64,000 bases of DNA from RPQJ01 sp963731105. Its GTDB lineage: Bacteria; Pseudomonadota; Gammaproteobacteria; Steroidobacterales; Steroidobacteraceae. Positions 20,070-29,925 of this stretch are shown here, one piece after another. A model generated the notes under the pieces. That model was not told where the DNA came from and made no database searches. It saw only the letters and a list, made by a program, of their open reading frames with translations. The stretch spans positions 124,001 to 188,000 of the forward strand of contig CAVSUM010000016.1 in assembly GCA_963731105.1 (NCBI GenBank), read 5' to 3'. The position numbers were made by a program, and so were the translations under genes. Position 1 is the stretch's first letter, and every line of letters begins with the position of its first letter.

Positions 20070-21313
20070 TCGTACCTGAGCGCCTCGGCAGGCTCCGTGG
20101 CCGCGCCCCGCAGCGCCGGATAGATCGTCGCCAGCACCGTGAGCGCGAAGGCCACGAGCCCGATGGTCGCCACCTGCCCGGCGCGGACCTCGGACGGGAT
20201 CTCGGTGATGTAGTAGACGGTCGGGTCCATGACGTGGAAGCGGAACAGCCGCTCGAGCAACGGCACGATCTCGCCGACGTTGCTCGCCACCAGCAACCCG
20301 AGCAGCACGCCGAGCAGCGTGCCGATCGCGCCGATCACCAGTCCCTGGGTCAGGAACACGCCGACCACCGCGCCGCGCGGCAGGCCGAGCGTGCGCAGGA
20401 TGGCGATGTCGGAGCGCTTCTCATTGACCACCATCACCAGCGCCGCGACGATGTTGAACGCCGCCACCGCGACCACCAGCAGCAGGATCAGGCTCATCAT
20501 GGTCTTCTCGATGCGGATGGCGCGGAAGTACGCCGCGTGTTCCTCGGTCCAGTTCCGCACCCGGGCGCCGCCGCCCACCGCGGCCGCCACTGCCGCGGCA
20601 CGGGCCGGCGCGCGCATGACGTCGTCGAACTTGAGCCGCAGGCCGGTCGGCAGCGCAGCGCCACCGCCGAGTGCCGCGGCGTCCTCGAGAGCGACCAGCG
20701 CGAGGCCACCGTCGTGCTCCTGCAGGCCGATCTCGAACACGCCGGCGACCGTGAACGTCTGCAGCCGCGGCCGTCCGCCCGAGCGCAGCAGCTCGCGGCC
20801 CGGCACCATCACCGTGATCTCGTCGCCGAGCGCCGCCCCGAGCTGCCAGGCGACCACCCGGCCGAGGATGATGCGCCGCGCGCCCGGCTCGAGGTCGGCG
20901 AGGCGGCCCTGCACCAGGTGCCGCTCGACATCCGACACCGCGCCTTCGAGTTGCGGATCGAGGCCGTGCAGCAGCACGGGCTGCAGGCGCCCGGCCCGGC
21001 CGATCATCGCCTGCACGTCGGCAAACGGCGCGACGCCCACCGTGCCGGGCACGGCGCGGGCCGCGGCCGCGAGCGACTGCCAGTCCTGCATCGCCGCAGC
21101 GGGTGCCTCGAGCGTGGCATGCGCGGTGAGTGCCACCAGCCGGCTGCGCAGTTCCCCTTCGAAGCCGTTCATCACCGAGATGATGGTGATCAGCGCCGCG
21201 ACGCCCACGGCCACGCCGAGCATCGACACCCAGGAGATGAACGAGACGAAAAAGCCCTGGCGCCGGGTCCGGACGTAACGCAGACCGACGAAGATGGGCA
21301 GCGGATGGAACAT
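20066..21313 (-). CDS. lolC: Lipoprotein-releasing permease, first copy (LolC/LolE family)
   Basis: A complete 415-residue permease of the LolC/E family. N-terminal motif LRYVRTRRQGFFVSFISWVS leads into the first helix; the periplasmic domain contains FTVAGVFEIGLQEHDGGLAL; the C-terminal helices include MMSLILLLVVAVAAFNIVAA and AILRTLGLPRGAVVGVF. It should pair with the downstream paralogue and LolD to extract lipoproteins for LolA. First gene of the lol transcript; its promoter should lie in 21314-21446, shared with a divergent small gene. The lolC/lolE naming is provisional. Confidence 0.88.
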   Translation of the reverse strand: MFHPLPIFVGLRYVRTRRQGFFVSFISWVSMLGVAVGVAALITIISVMNGFEGELRSRLVALTAHATLEAPAAAMQDWQSLAAAARAVPGTVGVAPFADVQAMIGRAGRLQPVLLHGLDPQLEGAVSDVERHLVQGRLADLEPGARRIILGRVVAWQLGAALGDEITVMVPGRELLRSGGRPRLQTFTVAGVFEIGLQEHDGGLALVALEDAAALGGGAALPTGLRLKFDDVMRAPARAAAVAAAVGGGARVRNWTEEHAAYFRAIRIEKTMMSLILLLVVAVAAFNIVAALVMVVNEKRSDIAILRTLGLPRGAVVGVFLTQGLVIGAIGTLLGVLLGLLVASNVGEIVPLLERLFRFHVMDPTVYYITEIPSEVRAGQVATIGLVAFALTVLATIYPALRGAATEPAEALRYE

Positions 21314-21446
21314 CTACGGCTCGCGCGAAAGGCCGCAAGGCTACCCGCCGCAGCCCGGCTTTGCACGCAAAGACGGCAGCCCGTCACGCCTGCCGGCGCG
21401 GGACGGGTGTTAATATCGTGCTGGCCACTGTGTAGAGGTCGGAATC

Positions 21447-21757
21447 ATGCGCAAGACTTTGCTGGCCGCAATCGGGATCGCCTGCGGGCTCGCCGGAACC
21501 CCGTCATTCGCACAGGACCTGCAGATGGTCGAGCCGCCGGCAGCGCAGGCTACGGCAGCGCCGGCCCGTGCGGGCTGCCAACTCGCGGCACGAGCATGAC
21601 CCAGGTCGAGGCCCGGTTTGGCGCTCCCACCCAGCGCGTTGCTGCCGTGGGCCAGCCGCCGATCACCCGCTGGGTGTATCCGAACTTCGTGGTGTTCTTC
21701 GAATACCAGCACGTGGTGCATGCCGTGCCGCAGCACGCGGCCGCCCCCAAGCCCTGA
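21447..21757 (+). CDS. Small secreted protein of unknown function (frameshift near 21572)
   Basis: About 104 codons. ATG at 21447 follows AGAGGT at good spacing and opens a clear signal peptide (MRKTLLAAIGIACGLAGTPS, cleaved after FA). After a short Ala/Pro-rich linker, one base appears to be missing near 21572, and the next frame gives GLPTRGTSMTQVEARFGAPT, then ITRWVYPNFVVFFEYQHVVH. The TMTQVEARFGAP-type helix and the WVYPNFVVFFE strand recall the small SmpA/BamE-like fold, but I cannot assign a function. It precedes mfd by 75 bases and diverges from lolC. Confidence 0.65.
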
Positions 21758-21790
21758 ACCCGTCCCCGGCGCGGGCGCCGGCCACTCCTT

Positions 21791-21812
21791 GAGTGGATCC
21801 GAGGATCCGCTC
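21791..21812 (+). terminator. Palindromic hairpin between small gene and mfd
   Basis: GAGTGGATCC and GGATCCGCTC form a 10-base inverted repeat with one G-T pair around a 2-base centre. No run of T follows, so it may be an attenuating or stabilising hairpin rather than a strong terminator. Confidence 0.4.
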
Positions 21813-21832
21813 ATAACCTGTTGTTTAACTTA

Positions 21833-24800
21833 ATGTCTGATTCGTCGATTCCGCCGGCTGGCGGACGCTCCCGTGTCCTCTGGCATGGTCTCGGCGGAGC
21901 CGGAGCGGCCCTGCACCTGGCACGCGCCGCCGGGCAGCTCCCCCACCCCTTGCTGGTGATCGCCCCCGACGCCACCACCGTGGCCCGGCTCGAGCAGGAG
22001 CTGCGCTTCTTCGCGCCCGCAGGGCTCTCGATCCTGACGTTTCCCGACTACGAGACGCTGCCCTACGACCAGTTCTCGCCGCACCCGGACATCATTTCGC
22101 AGCGGCTGCGGACCCTCTCGCGCCTGCCCGGCCTTGGCAGCGGGCTGGTGGTCACCGATCTCGCGACCTCGCTGCAGCGCCTGCCACCGCGCAGCTTCGT
22201 CGACGGGCACGCGCTCACGCTCGCCATCGGCCAGGCGCTGGACCTGGAGCAGTTCCGGCTGCGCCTGACCGCTGCCGGGTACGCCAGCGTCCCGCAGGTG
22301 GCGGCGCCGGGTGAGTTCGCGATCCGCGGCTCGTTGTTCGACGTGTTCCCGATGGGCAGCGAGGCGCCGCTGCGCATCGACCTGTTCGACCGGCAGATCG
22401 ACAGCATCCGCAGCTTCGACCCCGACACGCAGCGCTCGAGCGAGCGGCTGGAGCGCCTCGAGCTGCTGCCGGCGCGGGAGTTCGGCCTCGCGCCGGACTC
22501 GATCCGCGACTTCCGCCGCCGCTTCCGCACCCGCTTCGAGGGCGACCTGACGCGGATGCCGGTGTATCGCGACGTCGGCGACGGGCTCGCTCCCGCCGGG
22601 ATCGAGTACTACCTGCCGCTGTTCTTCGAGGCGACCGCCAGCCTGTTCGACTACCTGCCGGCGGGTGCGGTGGTCGCCCTGCCGGCCGCGCACGACGCGC
22701 TGCTGGCTGCGGCCTGGCGCGACATCGAGGCACGCTACGAGGAGCGCCGCTACGACATCGAGCATCCGGTGCTGGCGCCGGCCGAGATTTTCCTCGCGCC
22801 CGAGGATTGGTCGATCGCTGCGGCCGCCTCACCGCAGGTCTGGCTGGCGACCAACGACGGCGTGGCCGTCATCGTGCCCGCCAGCGCCGACCTGCCGACG
22901 GTCGACTGCGGCGCGCGCGAGGCGCCCGCCATCCGCATCGACCCGCGCCGCGAGGCCACCATCCGCGCCTTCGCCGCGGGCCTGGCCGCAGCACCCAGGG
23001 CGCGTGCTGCTGGCAGCGGAATCACCTGGCCGTCGCGAGCTGCTGTTCGACCTGCTGCGGCCATTCGGCGTCGAACCGCGCACGGTCGCCGGCTGGCACG
23101 AGTTCGTGGCCAGCGACGCCGCCGTCGCGATCACCGTGGCGCCGCTGGCCTCGGGCGTGGCGCTGGCGGATCCGCCGCTCACCATCTACGCCGAAGAGCA
23201 ACTGTTCGGCGAGCGGGCGCGGCAGGAGCGGCGGCGACGGCGCTCGGACCGTGACCCGGCGCGCATCATCCAGCAGCTGGCGGACCTGCGTCCCGGCGCG
23301 CCCGTGGTGCACGAGGACTACGGCGTCGGCCGCTACCTCGGCCTCACCACCATGGACGCCGCCGGCATGCCGGCCGAGTTCCTGGTGCTCGAGTACGCCG
23401 ACGGCGACAAGCTGTACGTGCCGGTGCAGGCGCTCGAGCGCATCAGCCGCTACACCGGTGCGCCCGCCGAGACGGCGCCGCTGCACAAGCTCGGCGGCGA
23501 GCAGTGGTCCAAGGCGCGCGCGAAAGCGGCGGCGAAGATCCGCGACGCAGCGGCCGAACTGCTCGACGTCTACTCGCGCCGCGCCACGCGTGCTCGGCCA
23601 CGCGTTCGCCCTCGACGAGCAGCAGCTGCACGCGTTCGAGGCCGGCTTTCCGTTCGAGGAGACCGCGGACCAGGCGGCGGCGATCCAGCAGGTGCTGGAC
23701 GACCTGCGCTCACCACGGCCGATGGACCGCGTGGTGTGCGGCGACGTGGGCTTCGGCAAGACCGAAGTCGCGCTGCGCGCCGCGTTCGTCGCCGTGCAGG
23801 GCGGCAAGCAGGTGGCCGTGCTGGTGCCCACCACCCTGCTCGCCCAGCAGCACTACCAGACGTTCGCCGACCGCTTCGCCGACTGGCCGGTGAAGGTGGA
23901 ACTGCTGTCGCGTTTCCGCGGCGACGCGCAGGCGAAGGCGGCGCTGGCCGGGCTGGCCGACGGCAAGGTCGACATCGTGATCGGCACGCATCGGTTGCTG
24001 CAGCCCGGCGTGCGCTTCAAGGACCTCGGCCTGCTGGTCATCGACGAGGAGCATCGCTTCGGCGTGCGCGACAAGGAGCGGCTCAAGGCCATGCGCGCCG
24101 AGGTGGACGTGCTGACGCTCACCGCGACGCCGATCCCGCGCACGCTCAACATGGCGCTCGGCGGCCTGCGCGACCTGTCGCTGATCACCACGCCGCCGGT
24201 GGCGCGGCTCTCGATCAAGACCTTCGTGTCGGAATGGAACGCCCCGACCATCCGCGAGGCGTGCCTGCGCGAGCTGCGCCGCGGCGGCCAGGTCTACTTC
24301 GTGCACAACTCCATCGACACCATCGACGGCATGGCGCAGCAGCTCGGCGAGCTGGTGCCCGAGGCGCGCATCGCCATCGGCCACGGCCAGATGCGCGAGC
24401 GCGACCTCGAGCAGGTGATGCTCGATTTCTACCACAAGCGCAGCAACCTGCTGCTGTGCACCACCATCATCGAAAGCGGCATCGACGTGCCGACCGCGAA
24501 CACGATCGTCATCGACCGCGCCGACCGCTTCGGCCTCGCGCAGCTGCACCAGCTGCGCGGCCGCGTCGGCCGCTCGCACCACCAGGCCTACGCCTACCTG
24601 GTCACGCCGCCGAAGAACGCGATGACCTCGGACGCGAAGAAGCGCCTCGAGGCGCTCGAGTCGCTCGAGGACCTCGGCGCCGGCTTCGTGCTGGCCACCC
24701 ACGACCTCGAGATCCGCGGCGCCGGCGAGCTGCTCGGCGAGGGCCAGAGCGGCCAGATCCAGGAGATCGGCTTCGCGCTGTACATGGAGCTGCTCGAGCG

Positions 24801-25309
24801 CGCCGTGGCCGCGCTGCGCGCCGGCAAGACACCCGAGCTCGAGCGTCCGCTGCACCACGGGCCGGAGATCGACCTGCACGTGCCGTCGCTGCTGCCCGAG
24901 GCTTACCTGCCCGACGTGCACGCGCGCCTGGTGCTGTACAAGCGCATCTCGGCGGTCACGACCGAAGTGGAACTCGACGACCTGCAGGCCGAGACCATCG
25001 ATCGCTTCGGGCTGCTCCCGGAGCCGGCGAAGAACCTGTTCCGCATCGCACGCCTGCGCAGCATCGCGGCGCCGCTCGGCGTCGAGCGGCTCGACGTGGC
25101 GCCCGGCGGCGGCTCGGTGACGTTCGCCGCGGAGACGCCCATCGACCCGGGCGCGCTGATCCTGATGGTGCAACAAGAGCGGGCGCTCGATGCGCTTCGA
25201 CGGCCCGAGCAAGCTGCGGTTCAGCGGGGAGCACGGCGAGCCGGAGCAGAGGTTCGATGCGGCGGCCAGGCTGCTGGGCGCGCTGGGCAAGTGCCGGACC
25301 AGCGGATAG
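21833..25309 (+). CDS. mfd: Transcription-repair coupling factor Mfd (three frameshifts)
   Basis: Mfd removes stalled RNA polymerase and recruits UvrA. The order of domains is complete: UvrB-like N-terminal region (FPDYETLPYDQFSPHPDIIS), polymerase-interacting domain (HEDYGVGRYLGL), RecG-like motor with Walker A GDVGFGKTEVALRAA, DEEH box VIDEEHRFGV and TATPIPRTLNM, then the C-terminal domain. Extra single bases near 22993, 23590 and 25188 break the frame; corrected, the protein is about 1158 residues, the normal size. ATG at 21833 has no good ribosome-binding site. The stop codon TAG at 25307-25309 lies in a 7-bp repeat array. Confidence 0.93.
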
Positions 25310-25411
25310 CGGATAGCGGATAGCGGATAGCGGATAGCGGATCGAAGAACCAAGAATGGCCGGCGCAACCGGCCTTTCTTAACTATCCGCTATCCGCTAT
25401 CCGCTATCCGC
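25302..25411. repeat. Inverted heptamer arrays at convergent mfd/PAS-GGDEF 3' ends
   Basis: The left arm holds nearly six tandem GCGGATA units (25302-25342); the right arm holds four TATCCGC units (25384-25411), the reverse complement. A terminator-like hairpin lies between them. The unit is exactly 7 bases. Both convergent genes end with AGC GGA TAG inside the arrays, so the repeats supply both stop codons. Confidence 0.95.
25352..25380. terminator. Bidirectional rho-independent terminator between mfd and PAS-GGDEF gene
   Basis: GGCCGG, a 5-base loop (CGCAA) and CCGGCC, extended outward by AAGAA against TTCTT with one T-T mismatch. The flanking A and T stretches serve as U-tracts in both directions, as expected between convergent genes. 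Confidence 0.72.
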
Positions 25412-26295
25412 TTCCCTCAGCGCTTCCTGCCTGCACTCTGTTGCCGCCATGCGCCTTCGCACCCGCGAGCGCGCGCTGGGCCGCCTCGAGCAGCAACTCG
25501 CAGCCGGCGGTGCGTGGCGCGACCAACGTCGCCACGCCGACGCTCACCGTGAGGTAGCGGCCGGTGCGCGAGCGCGGATGGTGAATGGCCAGCGCGCGGA
25601 TGCGACCCGCGATGTGCTCGGCGTGCTCGCGGGCGCGGTCGTCGGGCATCGACACACCGAGCAGCAGGAATTCGTCATTGGCGAGACGCGCCACGACGTC
25701 GCTCGTGCGGCGCATGGCCGAGGCGATGGTGCGGCCTACCTGGCGCAGCATGTTCTCGGTGGCGCTGCGGCCGAACACCTCGAGGTAGTCACGGCAGGCG
25801 TCGACGTCGATGTGCATCAGCGTCAGGCTGCGCCCGTCACGCTGCGCGATCGACCAGTCGCGGCGCAGCACTTCCATCAGGTGCTCCGGCGTGCTCAACC
25901 CGCTCGACCGGTCGAGCGCCTGCGCCAGGGCGCCGGGTGCGTTGCGCGGCACGGGGCGATAATGCAGCGCGAGTCGCGCATCCGGCAGCAGCATGGCCCA
26001 GCGTTCGCACTCGACGGTGGTGCCGTCGGCACGTCGCAGCTGCACGCGTTGCCCGACGCCGACGCTGGTGCGGTTCGGGTCGACCGGGAGCCTCCATCTC
26101 GATGTCGTCGAGGCTGCGACCCGTCGGCCATTCCTCCGGGCGGTGCAACAGCCCGGCCAGGGTGGCGTTCGCGTACACGATCCGTGGCCGGCCCGCGACG
26201 CTGTCCAGCACCGCGATGCCATCCAGCGCGTGGCGCAATACCTCGGCGAGCAGCGCGGGATCGAGCGCGTCGTCGGGCATGGCGGGCTCCATCAT
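25404..26295 (-). CDS. PAS domain protein with degenerate GGDEF domain (frameshift near 26090)
   Basis: N-terminal PAS-like segment (RHALDGIAVLDSVAGRPRIV) and a diguanylate-cyclase-like C-terminal domain (LTLMHIDVDACRDYLEVFGR, then VVARLANDEFLLL). The signature is ANDEF where active cyclases have GGDEF or GGEEF, and no RxxD inhibitory site is seen, so catalytic loss and a signalling or binding role are likely by inference. One extra G near 26090 splits the frame; restoring it gives about 296 residues. ATG at 26295 has GAGG upstream and overlaps the nagZ stop by ATGA. The stop TAG lies in a heptamer array. Confidence 0.8.
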
Positions 26296-27336
26296 GCGTC
26301 GAGCCTCAGCTGCGGCGCATCGCGGCAGTGGTCCACCGCGGCGCGGCATTCGAGCCACTGCGGCGTCTGCTGCAGCGCCAGGCGATCCGGCATCGGCCGG
26401 CCGTGCAGGCGCGCCAGCCGCACCTGGCTCAGCGGATCGGACTCGCCGACCAGTTCGTCGAGCACGGCGAGCACGCCCGCGCGATCGTTGCACAGCGACA
26501 GCACGTCGCAGCCCGCCGCGAGCGCACGCCGCGCTCGCTCGGTGAGCGAGCCGGCGAAGGCCGCGCCGCCCATGCTGAGGTCGTCGGAGAACACCGCGCC
26601 GGTGAAGCCGAGGCCCCAGCGCAGTTCCTGCTGTACCCAGCGGCGGGAAAAGCCAGCGGGCGCCTCGTCGACCTCCGGGAAACAACACGTGCGCGACCAT
26701 GATCGAGGCGAGGCCGTTGGCGATCAGCTGCCGGTAGGGCTGCAGCTCGTTGCCGAGCTCGGCCAGCGGCCGCCGGTCGACCGGCAGGGTCTTGTGGGAA
26801 TCGGCCACCACGGCGCCGTGGCCGGGGAAGTGCTTGGCGGTGGCCGCCATGCCGGCCGACCGCATGCCCTGCATGCAGGCCACTGCGAGGCGGCCAACCA
26901 CGCCGGGGTCGCGGTGATAGGCGCGATCGCCGATCACCTCGCTGACCCCATAGTCGAGGTCGACGCACGGCGCGAAGCTGAGGTCGATGCCGACGCCGCG
27001 CAACTCGGCCGCCAGCAGCCAGCCACACTGCCATGCCAGGCGACGCCCCGCGTCCGGGTCGAGGTCGTACACATGGCCAATCGCGCGTAGCGGCGGCAAC
27101 TCGGTGAAGCCGCTGCGGAAGCGCTGCACGCGCCCGCCCTCGTGGTCCACGGTCACGAGCAGCCGCGGCGTGCGCACCGCATGGATCTGGCGCACCAGCT
27201 CCTCGAGTTGCCGCGGGTTGTCGTAATTGCGGGTGAACAGGATCACCGAGCCGACCAGCGGGTGGGCCAGCACGCGGCGGTCCTCGGCCGTGAGCTCGTG
27301 GCCGGCCACGTCCACCAGCAGCGGGCCAAGCGTCAT
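26292..27336 (-). CDS. nagZ: Beta-N-acetylglucosaminidase NagZ (frameshift near 26678)
   Basis: A GH3 enzyme that removes N-acetylglucosamine from anhydromuropeptides during cytoplasmic cell-wall recycling. The active-site loop KHFPGHG followed by DSHKTLP, plus VTVDHEGGRVQRF and the nucleophile SDDLSMGGA, are intact. One extra C near 26678 shifts the frame in the middle; the corrected text reads FPEVDEAPAGFSRRWVQQEL. ATG at 27336 (MTLGPLLVDVAGHELT) has GGGAG upstream. The product of NagZ controls AmpC induction in some species; no ampR is nearby. Confidence 0.92.
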
Positions 27337-27823
27337 GGCGACACTCCCGGCCGCGCGCCACTCTGGCCACGGATGCGTCGGCGAGGTAGGAGTTGAAATA
27401 GCGCCGTCGTGCGTCACCTCGGCACCGAGCCAGGACGGGTGCGCGAACGACCTCCGCCTCGTCGTCGAGCTCGAGCTCCGCGACGATCAGCCCCGCATTC
27501 GCGCCGAGGAATTCGTCCACTTCCCATTCGTGGCCGGCGTGCGGCACCCAGTGCCGCCACTTCTCGATGCGACCGTGCACGCACAGCGACTCGAGGATCT
27601 CGTTCGCCTCGTGCAGCGGGATCTCGTACTCGTACTCCGGACGGCTCGCTCCGCGCACGCGGCCCTTGATGTTGAGCCACGCGAGGTCGCCGCCGGCCCG
27701 CACCCGCACCGAGCACGCCTCGCTGCCCGCGAGGTAGCCCTGGCGGAACAGCTCGCGGCGACGCACGCCACTGCGCCAGGCGTCGCCTTCGACCAGGAAC
27801 TTGCGTTCTATCTCGACCGGCAT
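27333..27823 (-). CDS. CYTH domain protein (multiple indels, 3' end uncertain)
   Basis: Starts MPVEIERKFLVEGDAW, the ExExK signature of CYTH/triphosphate tunnel enzymes, and continues ACSVRVRAGGDLAWLNIKG and YEYEIPLHEANEIL, then WEVDEFLGANAGLIVAELEL. An extra base then a missing base near 27450 and 27400 bracket FAHPSWLGAEVTHDG, after which RYFNSYLA is in the first frame again. The last residues cannot be resolved: one frame stops at TGA overlapping the nagZ start (27333-27335), another reads on into nagZ. The family hydrolyses inorganic triphosphate or nucleoside triphosphates. Confidence 0.78.
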
Positions 27824-27827
27824 GCTG

Positions 27828-29140
27828 TCAGCGCTCGAAGACCGCCATCGCCTCGACGTGCGTGGTGTGCGGGAACATGTCCATGACGCCGGCGGCCACG
27901 AGTCGGAACCCGTGCTCCTGCACCAGCAGTCCCGCATCGCGGGCCAGGCTGCCCGGATGACAGGAAATATACACGACCCGCCCGGCGCCGCTGCGGCCCA
28001 CCACGGGCAGCACCTCGCGCGCGCCGGCGCGCGGCGGGTCGAGCAGCACGCGATCGTAGCGGCGCGTCGCCCACTGGGCGTCGAGCGTCGGCGCCGTCAG
28101 GTCCGCGACGAGGTAACTCACGTTGGCGATCCCCTGTCGCGCGGCATTGCGCACGGCGCGCGACACCAGGCCCGGCTCGCCCTCCACCCCGAGCACCTCG
28201 CCGGACCGGCGCGCGAGCGGCAGGGAGAAGTTGCCGAGCCCGCAGAACAGGTCGAGCACCCGCTCGCCGGGTTGCGGCCCGAGCAGCTCCATGGCGCGGT
28301 CCACCATCGCGACGTTGAGCGCGCCGTTCACCTGGATGAAGTCGGTGGGCTCGAACTCGAGCGTCACGCCGAACGCCGGCAGCGCGTAGTGCAGCGACGG
28401 CTGGCCGGGCGTCAGCGGCGCCACGGTGTCCGGGCCGCCCGGACTGCAGGTACAGTCGCACGCCCTGGCGGCTCTCGAACTCGCGCAGGCGCTCCAGGTC
28501 GTCGCCGGTCGGCGGATCGAGCACCCGCAGCACCAGTGCGCAGCCGTTGTCGGCCACGGCGGCTTCGGCCTGTGGCACGCGCGCCGCGATCGACAGGCTG
28601 CCCACCAGCTCGGCCAGCGGGTCGATCAAGTCCGTCGAGCGGCGGCGCGAGTACCCGGCACTCGTGCAGGTCGGCGACGTACGGTGCGGAGCGCTCCCGG
28701 AAGCCGACCAGCACGCGGCCCTTGCGCGGCACAAGCTTGATGCCGAGCCGTGCCCGGCGACGATAGCCCCAGACGGGCCCGGTCAGCGGTTCCAGCAGTC
28801 GCTGCGGCTCGACGCCGCCGAGCCGCGCGAGGTTACCGAGCAGCTGCGCCTGCTTGAAGGCGAGCTGCGCGCCGGGCGCGAGGTGCTGCAGCGCGCAGCC
28901 GCCGCAGGTGCCGTAGTGCGGGCACGCCGGCGTAACGCGGTCAGGGCTTGGACTGAGCACCGATTCGAGCACGGCCTCGTCGAAAGTGCGGCCGCGGCGG
29001 ACCCGCCGCAACACCACTCGTTCGCCGGGCAGCGCGTCTTCGACGAACACGGCCTTGCCGTCGAGGCGCGCCACGCCCTTCGCCTCGTGCGACAGATCGA
29101 CGATATCGGCCTCCTCGGGGGCCGCGCTGATCCGTTTCAT
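27828..29140 (-). CDS. rlmD: 23S rRNA (uracil-1939-C5)-methyltransferase RlmD (two frameshifts)
   Basis: An SAM-dependent RNA methyltransferase with an N-terminal TRAM domain and a 4Fe-4S cluster site (CPHYGTCGGCALQHL). The catalytic domain has VLDLFCGLGNFSLPLA, LLDPPRAGA and the nucleophilic Cys in VVYISCHPGSLARD, where His replaces the usual Asn. Extra bases near 28640 and 28437 split the gene into three frames; joined, it is about 437 residues, the family norm. ATG at 29140 overlaps the exonuclease gene by ATGA. Confidence 0.92.
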
Positions 29141-29925
29141 CCGGTCGCGGCGTTCCAGGCCTGCAGGAACTCGCCGAGATGCGGCTTGTCCGCGGCACCG
29201 AGCCAGTCGCGCACCAGGTCGCACTCGCGATCGTGCTCCTCGGGCGTGAGGCGCCCGCGCAGCAGCTCGAAGCGCAGGTAGATCAGGTAGGTGTTGATGA
29301 CGTCGGTCTCGCAGTAGTTGCGGATGTCGACCACCCCGCCGGCGAGCCAGGCGTCCCACACGCCTTCGCCCGAAAGCCCAAGCTTGCCCGGCAGGCCGAG
29401 CAACTGCGCCATCTTGTCGAGCCCGACGCGGCCGCGGCCCTGGAAGCCCGCCAGCACGTCCATCAGGTCGACGTGCCGCCAGTGGAAGCGGCTGACGTAG
29501 TTGTTCCAGCGGAACGCCTGGTCCTCGTCGCCCATCTCCCAGTAGCGATGCGCCTGCAGGCGGTGGCGCATGGCGCGGTAGTTCAGCACCGGCAGGTCGA
29601 AGCCGCTGCCGTTCCAGCTCACCAGCGTCGGCGTGTAGCGCTCGATGCCGTCGTAGAAGCGGCGCACCAGTTCGGCCTCGCCCGACTCCGGCTCGCCGAG
29701 GCTCCACGCCTTGAAGCCCTCGCGCGTGCGCATCGCGACCGAGATCGCCACCACGCGGTGCTGCTCGAGCGACAGGAACTCCGAGCCCGTCTGCTCGCGC
29801 TGGCGAGTCTGCATCACGTAGCCCACCTGCTTGTCGGTGAGCCCCTCGAGGCCGTGCAGCCGGCGGCCGAACTCGGTGTCGGGCACAGTCTCGATGTCGA
29901 ATGCGAAGACGTTGCTGATGGTCAC
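29137..29925 (-). CDS. PolB-like 3'-5' exonuclease
   Basis: A 262-residue DnaQ-like exonuclease of the 'predicted 3'-5' exonuclease related to PolB' family. Motif Exo I is FAFDIETVPD; Exo II lies in VSWNGSGFDLPVLNYRAM; the C-terminal NYCETDVINTYLIYLR holds Exo III. Such proteins are widespread but poorly studied; DNA or RNA proofreading or degradation is inferred from the fold. GTG at 29925 overlaps the acpS stop by GTGA. Confidence 0.85.
   Translation of the reverse strand: MTISNVFAFDIETVPDTEFGRRLHGLEGLTDKQVGYVMQTRQREQTGSEFLSLEQHRVVAISVAMRTREGFKAWSLGEPESGEAELVRRFYDGIERYTPTLVSWNGSGFDLPVLNYRAMRHRLQAHRYWEMGDEDQAFRWNNYVSRFHWRHVDLMDVLAGFQGRGRVGLDKMAQLLGLPGKLGLSGEGVWDAWLAGGVVDIRNYCETDVINTYLIYLRFELLRGRLTPEEHDRECDLVRDWLGAADKPHLGEFLQAWNAATG

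Noticed and set aside
25302..25411. CRISPR array
   Set aside because: Units are 7 bases, contiguous without spacers, and occur as inverted pairs; no cas genes are present.
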